Counted from the first letter of the stretch, positions 1-9,620 are shown. The stretch is DNA of 64,000 nt from an uncultured Alphaproteobacteria bacterium (GCA_902611475.1 CACLZW010000001.1:1-64000), one strand, 5' to 3'. The notes: generated by a model not told the origin, from the sequence alone. A program made the numbers and translations.

Positions 1-171
1 ATAACGAACCAAGGAATAAACGGAATGTTTATAAAATATCAGATGGCAATGTTTCTGGGTATATTCGGTGCTACGATGTTGGTGCAATTTGTTGTTCAGT
101 TTTTTGAAAGTCTCGCTGATATAAATGGGGAACCAGGAAAACGCGATACATCAATACAGTTAGGGCATTAA
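1..171 (+). CDS. TRAP transporter small permease (DctQ-type), C-terminal fragment
   Basis: An open frame runs from the first base of the window to a TAA at 169-171, so the gene begins to the left of the window. The visible 56 residues contain a hydrophobic segment (FLGIFGATMLVQFVVQFF) followed by a short polar tail, as at the C-terminus of DctQ-type TRAP small permeases. Its stop abuts the ATG of the large permease at 172, so the two are almost certainly translationally coupled subunits of one secondary importer. The substrate-binding protein must lie outside the window. The assignment rests on context plus the membrane segment, not on a full domain. Confidence 0.7.
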   Translation: MTNQGINGMFIKYQMAMFLGIFGATMLVQFVVQFFESLADINGEPGKRDTSIQLGH

Positions 172-2832
172 ATGGAGCTATTTTTCTTAGCAGTTTTATT
201 TCTAACCATGGCCTTTGCTTTAGGCTCAGGCTATCCAGTAGCCTTTTCTCTCCCTGGCGCTGCAATCATTTCTATAGTAGCGGCTGCGGGATTTGGATAT
301 TTGTTTGAAGGAAACTTTGATGCATATTTTCACAGTGGGGGGCCCTATGAGTGGCTTTCTGCAGGTGTAACCAATCTCAGGTTCGTTTATTGGGATGTTG
401 AAAGAGATACTCTTATAGCGATCCCCTTGTTTATTTTTATGGGTATAATGCTTCAAAAATCTAAGATAGCGGAGGATTTGTTAGTAACGATGGCTAATTT
501 ATTTGGCCCAGTTCCAGGAGGTCTTGGAATTTCAGTAGTTTTTGTTGGTGCCCTTCTTGCCGCTACGACGGGGATAGTCGGTGCAACTGTGGTAGCTATG
601 GGACTGATCTCTCTACCAGTTATGCTAAGAAATAAATATTCACCTGCCCTTGCTACAGGAACGATCGCTGCTTCTGGAACTTTAGGACAAATAATTCCGC
701 CGTCTATTGTTCTTATAATTCTTTCCGATCAGCTCGGATCTGCAGCGGATCAGGCTAGCTCGCTTCGAAAGGCTTTACATAAAGAAGCTACTGGAGATTT
801 ATCAATGCCTTCTGTAATGGATGTAACATCCACAAGTGCAGGGGAGATGTTTCTGGGTGCTTTTGTCCCGGGGATAGTTCTTGTTTTGCTCTATATGCTC
901 TTTATTCTTGTGCTAGCCCTTTTCTTCCCACGACTAGCACCATCTGTTCCCTACAATGGAAAGATGAATGCTGCTTTCTGGGTCAGGGTTGGCTTCATAT
1001 TGATACCTCCTCTGACTTTAATTATCTTGGTTTTAGGGTCAATTATTTCTGGAATAGCTACTGTTAATCAAGCTGGCGCGATTGGAGCTGCTGGCGCACT
1101 AGTAATGGCAGGATATCGTTTGAATCCTAAGCAAGATTATACAGCATATCTTCCAGCAATACTCTTGTTAATTTCGATTCTCATAATGGCTTTTGCGCTC
1201 TCGAATTTCGATATGAATATTCTATTGATACAGGACGCAAGAGATTTAACCGGCATTTTAATTGGAATTGTTGGAGCAACAATTTTTATTATATCCCTTA
1301 TTTGGAGTTCTCTCCGCCTTTTCAAAATAGAAAATACCTTGAATGACGTAATGCTAGAGACGGCAAAGACAACTTCACTTGTTTTTATAATATTACTAGG
1401 AGCCGCTGTGCTGACGGCAGCCTTCAGGGCATTCGGCGGTGAAGATTTAGTGCGTGAGTTTCTAAACTCACTTCCAGGAGGCTTTTGGGCAAAATTTATA
1501 ATTGTTATGGCGGTTATTTTTATACTTGGATTTTTTCTTGATTTTATAGAAATAGCTGTCGTAGTGGTGCCTATAGTGGCTCCAATCCTCTTAGCAGACC
1601 CCTCTGCAAACATAACGGCTGTCTGGCTTGGCGTTATGATAGGTCTGAACATCCAGACTTCGTTTCTCACACCACCCTTTGGATTTGCGTTGTTTTATCT
1701 TAGAGGAGTTGCTCCTGCAATTGTAAAAACAGTGCAAATGTATAAAGGGGTAGTACCCTTTATAGGCCTACAGATATTAGCACTATTTATAGTTGGTTAT
1801 TATCCCGCTTTAGTTAACTATTTGCCTAATAGGACAAGTTTTTTATCTGAAAACTCTCCTCCTCCAAAAAATCCACGATTACAATATTGTATTGAAGAGT
1901 ACAGTGCAGGTTTATTGTTCTCTGAAAACAGATATGTACAAAATGCTGTACTAGACCTTAAAGCAGTCGATTTAGGGCTTCTTCCAAAGAAGGTGAGAGG
2001 TGGGTTGGAAAACGCTATTGGGGATGCTGAGTTGGCCATTGATAGTTTGGAAAAGGCGATGCGTCAGGAAACAAAAATTAAGCAAGAGTCAATCGAATAT
2101 AAACCTATTTTAAGAAAAGTGAGAAGAATTGAGAGCCAAATAAATGTAAAACTCAGAGATATCAAAGAGTTGAAAAAAGATCAGGTTCTTCAGAAGACAC
2201 TAAAGAATATGGATTTAGTCGAGGAAATAGAGGGTGAGATTGGGTACATACAAGAAGAGATAGACGAATTAAAAGCGACAATACCAGCAAGCTGGCCACA
2301 GACTTACAAAGACTTTAAAGCTCTGATGAAAGAAGAAGAGAAACTAAGGAATGTTTATAGGCGCAAAGGTGAAAACTCATATCAAACCATTCAAAATGTT
2401 TCTGACATTTTAGCTTCAAGCCGAGAAATAACAAAAGTAAAAAAAGAATACTCCTTAATTCTTGATGGATTAGCCGAGTTGGAAAAAGACGAAAAGGTTA
2501 AGCGCCTTAATGATTTTGTAAGGAAGTATAGGGATGTAAAAGGCACCTCTGAGTTCAAAAAGAATGTCTCAAAAGCAATAAAAGAGTTGAAGAAAAAGAA
2601 AATTAAAGAAGATAGGGTTGAAAAGAACTTAGAAAAAGCGCGGAAAGAAATAAATGAGTTAGAAGAGTGGGTTCTCGGCTCAAAGACTACTTTAGCTTCT
2701 CCTCTTGAGACTTATTTAGAAAAAACAAAGACAACGCTCGGCGTAAGAGCTCAGCCCAAGTTCCAAAAAGAGCTTGCCCTATATTTAGCTAGCTGTAACG
2801 CAAATCATAGAGATCTTTCACTTAGCTTTTAG
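172..2832 (+). CDS. TRAP transporter large permease (DctM-type) with long coiled-coil C-terminal extension
   Basis: The first 545 or so residues of this 886-aa protein are a many-spanning DctM/TRAP large permease, with the glycine/alanine-rich segments around residues 110-180 and 430-530 and a hydrophilic insertion around 185-225 seen in the larger DctM proteins often labelled mannitol/chloroaromatic type. It would use ion-coupled uptake of an organic acid captured by a periplasmic binding protein. Residues from about 555 to the end are hydrophilic, very rich in Lys and Glu, and predicted by eye to be largely coiled coil; ordinary DctM proteins are 425-600 aa. There is no internal stop or frameshift between the parts. 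The substrate cannot be told. The gene converges on bpt with only 6 bp between stops. Confidence 0.88.
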   Translation: MELFFLAVLFLTMAFALGSGYPVAFSLPGAAIISIVAAAGFGYLFEGNFDAYFHSGGPYEWLSAGVTNLRFVYWDVERDTLIAIPLFIFMGIMLQKSKIAEDLLVTMANLFGPVPGGLGISVVFVGALLAATTGIVGATVVAMGLISLPVMLRNKYSPALATGTIAASGTLGQIIPPSIVLIILSDQLGSAADQASSLRKALHKEATGDLSMPSVMDVTSTSAGEMFLGAFVPGIVLVLLYMLFILVLALFFPRLAPSVPYNGKMNAAFWVRVGFILIPPLTLIILVLGSIISGIATVNQAGAIGAAGALVMAGYRLNPKQDYTAYLPAILLLISILIMAFALSNFDMNILLIQDARDLTGILIGIVGATIFIISLIWSSLRLFKIENTLNDVMLETAKTTSLVFIILLGAAVLTAAFRAFGGEDLVREFLNSLPGGFWAKFIIVMAVIFILGFFLDFIEIAVVVVPIVAPILLADPSANITAVWLGVMIGLNIQTSFLTPPFGFALFYLRGVAPAIVKTVQMYKGVVPFIGLQILALFIVGYYPALVNYLPNRTSFLSENSPPPKNPRLQYCIEEYSAGLLFSENRYVQNAVLDLKAVDLGLLPKKVRGGLENAIGDAELAIDSLEKAMRQETKIKQESIEYKPILRKVRRIESQINVKLRDIKELKKDQVLQKTLKNMDLVEEIEGEIGYIQEEIDELKATIPASWPQTYKDFKALMKEEEKLRNVYRRKGENSYQTIQNVSDILASSREITKVKKEYSLILDGLAELEKDEKVKRLNDFVRKYRDVKGTSEFKKNVSKAIKELKKKKIKEDRVEKNLEKARKEINELEEWVLGSKTTLASPLETYLEKTKTTLGVRAQPKFQKELALYLASCNANHRDLSLSF

Positions 2833-2838
2833 GAAAAT

Positions 2839-3645
2839 TTACTGATCTGAAGGCAAGTAGATAGGCACACCAATTTTCTCTTTAGAGTCATTTACAGCAT
2901 TGGGTGTTGTTTGTCTAACTTTGGTAGAGCAAATCCACTTGTCTTCTGTGAAAACCTCGAGAGGACTAAACCTTTTCTTATAGTCCATTTTAGAGCTTCC
3001 TTTAACCCAGTAGCCCAGATAAACAAACGTAAGCGTCATTTCTAATGCTAATCTGTTATGGTCTATAATCATATATGTCCCAAGACTTCTCTCCTTGAGA
3101 TATGGGTTAAATACTGAATAGACCATCGAGATACCATCATCCAAAATGTCGACTAACGAAAAACTAATAAGTTCTAACTCGCCATTTTTTTTTGCATAGT
3201 ATTCAATCAACTTGGACTCAACATTTGTTTCTTCAATCATTGCAGTAAAGTCGTTAGCATCCATATCTGACATTCCTCCATTGGGATGTCTTGCGGTTAT
3301 ATATTGTTTGAAAAGATCAAATTGGGCATCGGTTGCCAGTGCAGGATTTACAACTCTTACAATATCTGAGTTTTTTGAAAGTATTCTCTTTTGTGACTTT
3401 GAAGGTTTGAACTCTCTACTAGAAATTCTTGCCGACATACAAGCGCTGCAGTTTGCACAAGAAGGTCTATATAAAACATTTTGCGATCGTCTGAACCCTT
3501 GTTTTGACAAAGAATTATTTAGGCGTCTAGAATTAATGCCATATAAGGCCGTGAACAGCTTTCTTTCGACCTGATTATCTAAATAAGGACATTCTTGGGG
3601 GGCTGTAACATAAAATTGTGGATTTTGAGGTAGAGAGTGTCGCAT
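2839..3645 (-). CDS. bpt: Aspartate/glutamate leucyltransferase (Ate1-like, N-end rule)
   Basis: The protein (268 aa) matches the bacterial arginyl/leucyl-transferase family, which transfers leucine from Leu-tRNA to N-terminal Asp or Glu of proteins, marking them for ClpS/ClpAP degradation. Visible hallmarks are Cys19 in a CPYL segment, the ERKLF stretch at 27-31, and the YRPSCANCSAC cluster with Cys63, Cys66 and Cys69, followed by the C-terminal GNAT-like domain with a YLGYWVKG-type segment. The length is normal. It is the last gene of a leftward run after metA, 26 bp downstream of it. In alphaproteobacteria the Bpt subclass is usual, hence the leucyl rather than arginyl call. Confidence 0.9.
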   Translation of the reverse strand: MRHSLPQNPQFYVTAPQECPYLDNQVERKLFTALYGINSRRLNNSLSKQGFRRSQNVLYRPSCANCSACMSARISSREFKPSKSQKRILSKNSDIVRVVNPALATDAQFDLFKQYITARHPNGGMSDMDANDFTAMIEETNVESKLIEYYAKKNGELELISFSLVDILDDGISMVYSVFNPYLKERSLGTYMIIDHNRLALEMTLTFVYLGYWVKGSSKMDYKKRFSPLEVFTEDKWICSTKVRQTTPNAVNDSKEKIGVPIYLPSDQ

Positions 3646-3671
3646 AGCTAAGAATAACCTTAAATTTATGG

Positions 3672-4592
3672 TTATTTCAAGCCAATCTTTTCTATCTCAA
3701 AAGGAGTTGTCTGATAGATCTCGTTTATCCAGTTACCGTATAAAAGATGTGCATGACTGCGCCACCTGTTTATCGGATCTTGTTTTGGATCATCATTAGG
3801 GAAATAGTTTTTAGGAACCTGAAATTTTTTTTCAGTACCTTTATCTCTCAAATATTCATCATTAAGAGTATTACTGTCATATTCCAAATGATTAAGTAAA
3901 AATAAAAAGTTTTTTTCCTTATCTTCTATAAGACAAGGTCCAACTTCATCAGAATCCAGAAGTATTTCTAGATTTTTTTTCTCAACTATTTCACCTCTTG
4001 ATATTTCTGTCCAGCGACTGACAGGCACAATCAAATCGTCTGAGAAACCTCTTAAAAAATGGGAGTTAACTTTTCTGTTCTTATGCCGAAATAGTCCTAA
4101 AGCCTTTCTGTCCAGCATAAGTTTTTCTATTTCGTAGAAATAATAAAGCATAGCCATCGCCCCCCAACAAACACCAAATACGGAGTGCACAGATGTTTTT
4201 GCCCATTCTAAAATATCTTTCAATTCTCCCCAATAATCGACTGCTTTAAATGGAAGGTGCTCTATTGGTGCACCTGTAATAATTAGTCCATCAAATTTGT
4301 AATTACGCACATCATCAAAAGTCTTATAAAAGTTTTCAAGGTGTTCTTTAGACGTATTCTTTGAAACATGTGATGATACTCTTAATAAGGTAAACTCTAT
4401 TTGAAGAGGTGTTGCTCCGATGAGTCGCGCAAATTGCGTCTCAGTTTTTATTTTTTCCGGCATCAAGTTAAGTAATATTATCTGTAAAGGGCGAATATCT
4501 TGCTTCTCTGCTAATTGACTAGACATTACCATAACACCTTCATTTTGAAGAATTTCGAAGGCTGGTAAACTTTTAGGAATTTTTATCGGCAT
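3672..4592 (-). CDS. metA: Homoserine O-acyltransferase (predicted acetyltransferase)
   Basis: This is a full-length MetA (306 aa), catalysing the first committed step of methionine synthesis, acylation of homoserine. The class I amidotransferase-like fold is evident: nucleophile Cys142 in GVCWGA, and a His in the NHLEYD segment near residue 235. Residue 111, in GAPIE, is Glu. In this family Glu111 has been linked to acetyl-CoA use and Gly111 (as in E. coli) to succinyl-CoA, so homoserine O-acetyltransferase is predicted in spite of the metA name. The gene starts 10 bp after the stop of the P-loop NTPase gene and probably shares its transcript. No SAM-type riboswitch can sit in that short gap. 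Confidence 0.93.
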   Translation of the reverse strand: MPIKIPKSLPAFEILQNEGVMVMSSQLAEKQDIRPLQIILLNLMPEKIKTETQFARLIGATPLQIEFTLLRVSSHVSKNTSKEHLENFYKTFDDVRNYKFDGLIITGAPIEHLPFKAVDYWGELKDILEWAKTSVHSVFGVCWGAMAMLYYFYEIEKLMLDRKALGLFRHKNRKVNSHFLRGFSDDLIVPVSRWTEISRGEIVEKKNLEILLDSDEVGPCLIEDKEKNFLFLLNHLEYDSNTLNDEYLRDKGTEKKFQVPKNYFPNDDPKQDPINRWRSHAHLLYGNWINEIYQTTPFEIEKIGLK

Positions 4593-4602
4593 TATTGGCC
4601 CT

Positions 4603-5385
4603 TTATTTTACCCGGATTGCACACTCGATAGCCCCAATTAAATCTGCAGCACTTTTTACTTCACGTAATTGCTCGAAGGTTAAGGATATACCCCAATTTT
4701 TGGAGATTGTATCGAAAATCGCTTTTCTTCTTTTAATAAGTGCTTTAAATCCATAAATCATAAAGTCATCAGGATTTATTTCATCACAAATAGAGGAATT
4801 GTCATCCCTAAAACGTTGCCATAGAGAGTGTAAGAAATTTTCCTCATAATACATTGGTTTAGGTTTGGCTAGAAATCTGTCAATTAATACCTGATACATA
4901 GTGTCAGGTGCTTCAAGACAGATTATAAGAAAGTTTTTGGATAATGATGATAGTATTTTATCATTTTCGTCTAGTGGATTTACCAGTTCACAGATAGAAC
5001 CAGATGTATCACACATAAAGTGTGACAACTCCGGTGAGTCTTCTACTAGTGAACTTGCATTGAGCGTTGCTTTAATTTCTGCATCGCGATGAAGTTGTTG
5101 ACGTTTTAAATACTCTGAAAATAATATTCCTCCCATCGACTGAGAGCCAGGTTTGCCAAGGAAATTAGATAGATTTGTTAGATTGCCTATTTCAAAACCA
5201 TCAAGTAAGTGTTTATGCTCCTTCTTAAAGAGGAGCTTACCTATCTCGTAATCCACTGAATAATGTGACCATCTGTCTTTGTTCACCAGTTTGCGAGAGA
5301 TAAATGTCTTCCCGAGCCCAGACATACCAAGCAACGCAAAACGCTTGAACTGGAATCCAGAGGTTTCATTAGCAATTATTTTCAT
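4603..5385 (-). CDS. P-loop NTPase of unknown function
   Basis: The 260-aa protein carries a clear Walker A motif, GMSGLGKT, at residues 20-27, close to the N-terminus, followed by a kinase-like arrangement with a FLIICLEAP strand near the middle. It has no signal peptide or membrane segment. Similar ATPases of unknown role occur in alphaproteobacteria, but no biochemical function is known to me. It lies directly upstream of metA (10 bp) and downstream of the DUF2244 gene, so it may be co-expressed with methionine synthesis. A nucleotide-binding or kinase role is all that can be claimed. Confidence 0.65.
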   Translation of the reverse strand: MKIIANETSGFQFKRFALLGMSGLGKTFISRKLVNKDRWSHYSVDYEIGKLLFKKEHKHLLDGFEIGNLTNLSNFLGKPGSQSMGGILFSEYLKRQQLHRDAEIKATLNASSLVEDSPELSHFMCDTSGSICELVNPLDENDKILSSLSKNFLIICLEAPDTMYQVLIDRFLAKPKPMYYEENFLHSLWQRFRDDNSSICDEINPDDFMIYGFKALIKRRKAIFDTISKNWGISLTFEQLREVKSAADLIGAIECAIRVK

Positions 5386-5418
5386 GTGACTTCAAGAATA
5401 TCAATAAGGATTGATATA

Positions 5419-5922
5419 TCATGAACTATTGGCTTTAGCTAGGGCATTCTGAATTTTATCTCGTAGCTCAAGACGTTCATCTGGGCTCAAAAATGCACCC
5501 AATTCAATATGCTTTCCTTTTCCAGCTAAGGTTAAGTAATTTTTCAATTTTGGATTATTAATGTCGAGATGTACCTTGGTCCAATAAGGATTACACTCCC
5601 AAGTCATTCGCTTTTTATTCTTTTCTTGGTGTACTACTTTAATTTTATTTTTTGAAATTAAAACCTCTTCGAAAGTGCTACCCTGATGAAAGTTTTTTTG
5701 AAGCAGGGTTAGAAAAAGATAGAATGTCAACCCTGAAAAAATCGTTAATGTTGTACCTATTGGACTGCCAATAAAAGGTATTATAGGAAGTAAAAACCCA
5801 CATGCTATTACAGCAAAAACTACTTTAGTTCCATATGAGTCTAGGGATCTATTTGGCACCAAACGAATGTTTATAAATGGTGCATCATTTGCGTCACCCC
5901 AGTTATCCGATATTTTCAACAT
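5419..5922 (-). CDS. DUF2244 integral membrane protein
   Basis: A 167-aa protein with two adjacent hydrophobic segments at about residues 33-75, a soluble C-terminal half containing a WTKVHL strand, and a terminal helix with DERLELRDKI. This pattern fits DUF2244, a family common in alphaproteobacteria and often near cytochrome oxidase genes. Here it follows ctaD by 11 bp on the same strand, consistent with a shared transcript and a role connected with the oxidase or its membrane environment. The role itself is not established. Confidence 0.8.
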   Translation of the reverse strand: MLKISDNWGDANDAPFINIRLVPNRSLDSYGTKVVFAVIACGFLLPIIPFIGSPIGTTLTIFSGLTFYLFLTLLQKNFHQGSTFEEVLISKNKIKVVHQEKNKKRMTWECNPYWTKVHLDINNPKLKNYLTLAGKGKHIELGAFLSPDERLELRDKIQNALAKANSS

Positions 5923-5933
5923 AATAACCCTAA

Positions 5934-7580
5934 TTAGTGGCTAGTTGACTTGGACTCCCACATGTCTCGAGTAGGTAATGTTTCAAAAGTATGCTCGGGT
6001 GGTGGATTTGGCAATGTCCACTCCAATGTATCAGCGTGTTTCCCCCAATAAGCTTCCTCTGTTACACGTCTACCCCACATTAATGTGTAAAAAATTATAC
6101 CAAAGAAAAATATAAATGATCCAAAGGATATGAAAGCGCCAATAGATGATACATAATTCCATAATGCAAATTGCTCTGGATAATCTATATATCGTCGAGG
6201 CATACCTTGTCTTCCAAGAAAATGTTGTGGGAAAAACGTAATATTTGATCCAATGAACATGGCCCAGAAGTGTAGTTTCCCTGCCCACTCAGGATATTGA
6301 CGACCAGACATTTTCCCTATCCAATAATATATACCAGCAAATATACAAAAAACAGCGCCTAGAGACATAACATAGTGAAAGTGAGCTACAACATAATATG
6401 TATCATGATATGCTCTGTCGATTCCCGCTTGGCTTAAAACTATGCCTGTTACTCCACCAACGGTGAAAAGAAATAGGAAGCCTATCGACCATAGCATGGG
6501 TGTTTTAAACTCAACTGATCCCCCCCACATTGTGGCAATCCATGAAAAAATCTTTATGCCCGTAGGAACCGCTATAACCATTGTTGCAAGCATAAAATAG
6601 GCTTGCTGCGTAACAGACATACCGACGGTATACATATGATGGGCCCATACAACAAAACCTAATGCACCAATTGCTATCATAGCATACACCATTGGTAGAT
6701 ATCCGAATACTGGCTTCTTTGAAAATGTTGAAATAACATGGCTCACTATTCCAAACCCAGGAATTACAATCATGTAGACTTCTGGGTGGCCAAAAAACCA
6801 TAAAAGGTGTTGATAAAGTACTGGATCACCGCCTCCTGCAGGATCAAAAAATGTCGTGCCAAAATTTCTATCGGTTAGGAGCATTGTAATCGCACCTGCT
6901 AATACAGGTAGTGACAAAAGTATAAGAAAAGCTGTAACTACTATTGACCAAGGGAATAGAGGTGTTTTGTGAAGTGTCATACCTGGTGCACGCATATTTA
7001 AAAACGTTGTGATCATATTTATGGCGCTTAATATTGATGAAGCTCCAGATAAATGAATAGCGAATATTGCTAAATCCATAGACATCCCCTGCTCAGAGGT
7101 TGACAAAGGAGCGTACAACACCCATCCAACTCCGGATCCTAATTGACCATTTCCTCCCGGTGCTAATAAGCTACATACCGCAAGAGATGAACCTGCGACG
7201 AACAACCAATAAGATAAGTTATTCATTCTTGGGAACGCCATGTCAGGTGCTCCGATCATCAATGGCATGAAGTAATTACCAAAACCGCCGAAGAGAGCTG
7301 GAATGACAACGAAAAACATCATTAATACACCGTGGCCAGTAATTAAAACATTCCACATATGCCCATTTGGCTCACCATCGGCATTAGTCATATACTGCAC
7401 TCCTGGTTCCATAAGCTCTAATCTCATGTAGACGGTAAATGCCACCGCGATAAAACCTAAAAGTGCCGCAGTAAATATATATAAAATACCTATATCTTTA
7501 TGATTTGTTGACATGAACCAACGAGTGAAGAAATTTTTCTTTTCGTGTCCATGTGAAATTTGATCTGTAACATCAACCAT
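5934..7580 (-). CDS. ctaD: Cytochrome c oxidase subunit I (aa3-type)
   Basis: Full-length heme-copper oxidase catalytic subunit (548 aa, 12 membrane spans). The CuB/heme ligands are visible: GHPEVY with the His-Tyr cross-link pair, the WAHHMYT His pair, and the HFHYVMS segment carrying the heme a3 and heme a ligands. The [13 protein letters not shown] segment contains the D-channel entry. This places it in the A1 family that reduces oxygen with electrons from cytochrome c while pumping protons. coxB, coxC and ctaB are not adjacent; a stand-alone ctaD is also the arrangement in Rhodobacter/Paracoccus. The SCO1-type assembly gene is 38 kb away in this window. Confidence 0.97.
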   Translation of the reverse strand: MVDVTDQISHGHEKKNFFTRWFMSTNHKDIGILYIFTAALLGFIAVAFTVYMRLELMEPGVQYMTNADGEPNGHMWNVLITGHGVLMMFFVVIPALFGGFGNYFMPLMIGAPDMAFPRMNNLSYWLFVAGSSLAVCSLLAPGGNGQLGSGVGWVLYAPLSTSEQGMSMDLAIFAIHLSGASSILSAINMITTFLNMRAPGMTLHKTPLFPWSIVVTAFLILLSLPVLAGAITMLLTDRNFGTTFFDPAGGGDPVLYQHLLWFFGHPEVYMIVIPGFGIVSHVISTFSKKPVFGYLPMVYAMIAIGALGFVVWAHHMYTVGMSVTQQAYFMLATMVIAVPTGIKIFSWIATMWGGSVEFKTPMLWSIGFLFLFTVGGVTGIVLSQAGIDRAYHDTYYVVAHFHYVMSLGAVFCIFAGIYYWIGKMSGRQYPEWAGKLHFWAMFIGSNITFFPQHFLGRQGMPRRYIDYPEQFALWNYVSSIGAFISFGSFIFFFGIIFYTLMWGRRVTEEAYWGKHADTLEWTLPNPPPEHTFETLPTRDMWESKSTSH

Positions 7581-7695
7581 TAAAAGACGCCCCCTTTAAG
7601 CACTGATAGTGAATTAAACACTTTAATATATAGTACATACTAATTAATTTTTCCAGCCAAAATTTAGAGACCGTTCGACGCACGTGAGAGATTTC

Positions 7696-8385
7696 TCATT
7701 TTGTAAAAATTGTTGAAAAAGTTCTCTTAAACACTCTGTCTATATCGGCTGTTTTTATTTTAACTCCCAGCTCATGTAAAGAGGTAACTCCTTTCCCAGA
7801 TATACCGCATGGATTAATGTTGTTAAAAAAGTTAAGGTTTGGGTTTACATTTAATGCTAAGCCATGGAATGTTACCCATTTCTTTACCCTTAATCCAAGC
7901 GCTGCTATTTTCTTATCACGAGTTCCATCTTTGTTAACGGTGCTAGGATCCACAACCCAAACTCCGACCATTCCAGGAATTCTGTACCCCAAAATGCCCA
8001 GTTCCTTGAGGACCAAAATAATCCATTCTTCAATGTTCCATACTAATTTTTTTATGTCTTTTATTCCATTTCTTAAATCCAGCATAAGATAAACGATTCG
8101 TTGACCAGGACCATGATAGGTTGTCTGCCCACCCCTTTTTGTTTGATACATCGGAATATTGACATGGTTCTTGAAATCGCTCATTTTTGCAGATGTACCG
8201 AGAGTAAAAACGTTGTCGTGCTCTAAAAACCAGATAAGCTCTGTCTTTTGATTTGAAATTATATCTTCAACTCGTTTAGACATCGTTTGCTCAGCAATTT
8301 TGTAATCTACTAAACTTTTATCGTGCTTCCATTCTATCATTTGTGCTATTAATATATCGTGTTGCTTTTTGGGGGAAACTATCAT
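7696..8385 (-). CDS. lipB: Octanoyl-[acyl-carrier-protein]:protein N-octanoyltransferase
   Basis: LipB moves octanoate from ACP to lipoyl domains of the 2-oxoacid dehydrogenases and glycine cleavage H protein. The family signature RGGQTTYHGPGQ is present, as are the conserved Lys in KKIAALGLRV and the catalytic Cys in NPCGISGKG. The start is taken at the ATG at 8383-8385 (229 aa, the usual length). A longer in-frame opening to 8487 would read antisense through tRNA-Leu and adds 34 residues with no family counterpart, so it is rejected. LipB and tRNA-Leu are divergent with 33 bp between them. Confidence 0.93.
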   Translation of the reverse strand: MIVSPKKQHDILIAQMIEWKHDKSLVDYKIAEQTMSKRVEDIISNQKTELIWFLEHDNVFTLGTSAKMSDFKNHVNIPMYQTKRGGQTTYHGPGQRIVYLMLDLRNGIKDIKKLVWNIEEWIILVLKELGILGYRIPGMVGVWVVDPSTVNKDGTRDKKIAALGLRVKKWVTFHGLALNVNPNLNFFNNINPCGISGKGVTSLHELGVKIKTADIDRVFKRTFSTIFTK

Positions 8386-8418
8386 ATCTAACTCAAGATT
8401 GAAAATAGTATTGAAAAC

Positions 8419-8505
8419 GCGGCTGTGGCGGAATCGGTAGACGCGCAGCGTTGAGGTCGCTGTGGGGTAAAACCCGTGGAAGTTCAAGTCTTCTCAGCCG
8501 CACCA
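8419..8505 (+). tRNA. tRNA-Leu (anticodon GAG)
   Basis: An 87-nt class II tRNA folds from the sequence. The acceptor stem pairs GCGGCTG (8419-8425) with CAGCCGC (8495-8501), with discriminator A and encoded CCA at 8503-8505. The anticodon loop TTGAGGT gives anticodon GAG, reading CUC/CUU leucine codons. The long variable arm (TGGGGTAAAACCC-like hairpin) is typical of tRNA-Leu, and the T arm contains GTTCAAGTC. Its 3' end is nearly repeated downstream at 8672-8689, suggesting past use as an integration site. Confidence 0.97.
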
Positions 8506-8506
8506 T
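8489..8506 (+). repeat. att-like direct repeat, copy 1 (tRNA-Leu 3' end)
   Basis: The last 18 nt around the tRNA-Leu 3' end match 8672-8689 in direct orientation with a single mismatch (G at 8500, C at 8683). Duplicated tRNA 3' ends are the usual scar of tyrosine-recombinase integration. No integrase gene remains between the copies. Confidence 0.5.
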
Positions 8507-8558
8507 CTTAAAAGCTAAGCTATTGATTTGTAAGCACTTTGTTTGAACAGATCATAGG

Positions 8559-8580
8559 GGTAGACAAAACGGTAGACAAA
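8559..8580 (+). repeat. Short tandem direct repeat between the tRNA-end copies
   Basis: GGTAGACAAA occurs at 8559-8568 and again at 8571-8580, a 12-bp period. It lies between the two copies of the tRNA-Leu 3' end. It could be an arm-type recombinase binding site or part of a lost integrase 5' end; the sequence alone does not decide. Confidence 0.4.
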
Positions 8581-8671
8581 TATGTGCGTCTTGACATGAA
8601 CTACACTTTGCCTAACATATTGATATTGATTACTTTGATGTAGTGATTGGTGCAGGTACGAAGCAATTAAC

Positions 8672-8689
8672 TCTTCTCAGCCCCACCAT
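8672..8689 (+). repeat. att-like direct repeat, copy 2
   Basis: Second copy of the tRNA-Leu 3' end, 17 of 18 bases identical to 8489-8506. The rest of a tRNA is absent here, so this is not a tRNA gene. It is followed by a pseudogene-rich stretch to about 15.8 kb, consistent with the edge of a decayed integrated element. Confidence 0.5.
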
Positions 8690-9134
8690 AATCTTTATAA
8701 GTATTTGACCTAAGACTCTGATTTGCAAATATTTAATAATGCCTATGCGATAAGGTATGAAACAAAATTAGAAATTTATATTTTTTGAATATGTTTGCGC
8801 ATAAAGTAATAATTGGAATGGTTTTTCGAGAATAATTTGGAAAAATACAGAAAGCTTCTAGAGCTTATAGAGGAACAAATTGGGAAGAGATGAACAAATG
8901 GCTACTGAAAATAAGCGTCCCAAAAATTGATTAAGATAAAATGAACATTTTGAAGAGAAAAATTAAATAATGTCTTCTACTCAATTCCTACCAGTCTCCG
9001 CTAAAGACACTCGAACTCTAAAAACAACGATTGCTAAACAGTGTTTCCACTAAAAATGATTATTTGTATAACATGTGAAGAACATGGGCTATCTAGTCAC
9101 ACTAAGACTTTTACTAAAGGATTGCACTAAGATA
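8690..9134. other. Non-coding stretch downstream of tRNA-Leu
   Basis: Apart from the att-like repeats just to its left, this AT-rich stretch holds no open frame of credible length and no recognisable domain fragment in the frames I read. It probably is eroded remains of inserted DNA. Confidence 0.5.
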
Positions 9135-9560
9135 ATGGATTCAAAAACATTAATGGAAACTTATTTAATAGAGATTGGTCAGAATGGCCGATTAGATTTA
9201 ATTAAGACAATTACACAACCAGACATGATTGATGAAGCAAATCGAGCATTTGGTGGGCCGGTTGGGAGAGATGGACTCATAGCTCACGTTAAGACGTTTC
9301 GTAGTCAAATAGGAGAGTTAAGACTTGAGATTAAGGAGATAGTGGGAAATGAAAATGAAGTCATGGCTCATTGGTTTTTTACAGGGATCCATAGGGGTCC
9401 CTGGTTAAAGCGTGAGGCGACGGGGAAAGAAGTTTCAGCGGATGTATTTAGCTTCTTTAAATTGAAAGACGGTCTAATTAGCCATTATCGTCTGTGGCTC
9501 TGTGCGATGATTGATGGGCCGGTAATTTTCGATTCATCACGCCCAAACATAGAAAAATGA
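9135..9560 (+). CDS. SnoaL-like (NTF2-fold) protein
   Basis: From the ATG at 9135 the product is 141 aa and resembles SnoaL-type polyketide cyclase/ester cyclase proteins: an N-terminal helix with MDSKTLMETY, a GGPVGRDGLIAHVKTF helix, the VMAHWFFTGIHRGPW strand pair, and a C-terminal ADVFSFFKLKDGLISHYRLW strand. These small cone-shaped NTF2-fold proteins bind hydrophobic ligands, and some cyclise polyketides. An upstream GTG at 9075 in frame would add 20 residues, but there is no ribosome-binding site there; an AAAGGA lies upstream of 9135. Substrate unknown. Other NTF2-like genes lie at 10972 and 13472. Confidence 0.7.
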   Translation: MDSKTLMETYLIEIGQNGRLDLIKTITQPDMIDEANRAFGGPVGRDGLIAHVKTFRSQIGELRLEIKEIVGNENEVMAHWFFTGIHRGPWLKREATGKEVSADVFSFFKLKDGLISHYRLWLCAMIDGPVIFDSSRPNIEK

Positions 9561-9620
9561 CAAATTTTAAAGCATTAATGTTTCTTTTTATTTTTAATTT
9601 TAACTACTGGATAATTAGAA

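Noticed and set aside
1137..1670. 177-aa reverse frame inside the TRAP permease gene
   Set aside because: Shadow of the coding frame; it lacks any domain and covers conserved permease sequence.
6511..6801. 96-aa frame overlapping ctaD on the same strand
   Set aside because: Different frame of a highly conserved oxidase gene; composition is Cys/Trp-rich shadow sequence.
8386..8487. N-terminal extension of lipB in frame to 8487
   Set aside because: It reads antisense through tRNA-Leu and adds residues with no counterpart in the LipB family; the ATG at 8385 gives a normal length.
9075..9134. GTG start for the NTF2-like gene at 9135
   Set aside because: No ribosome-binding site upstream, and the extra residues do not resemble the SnoaL family.
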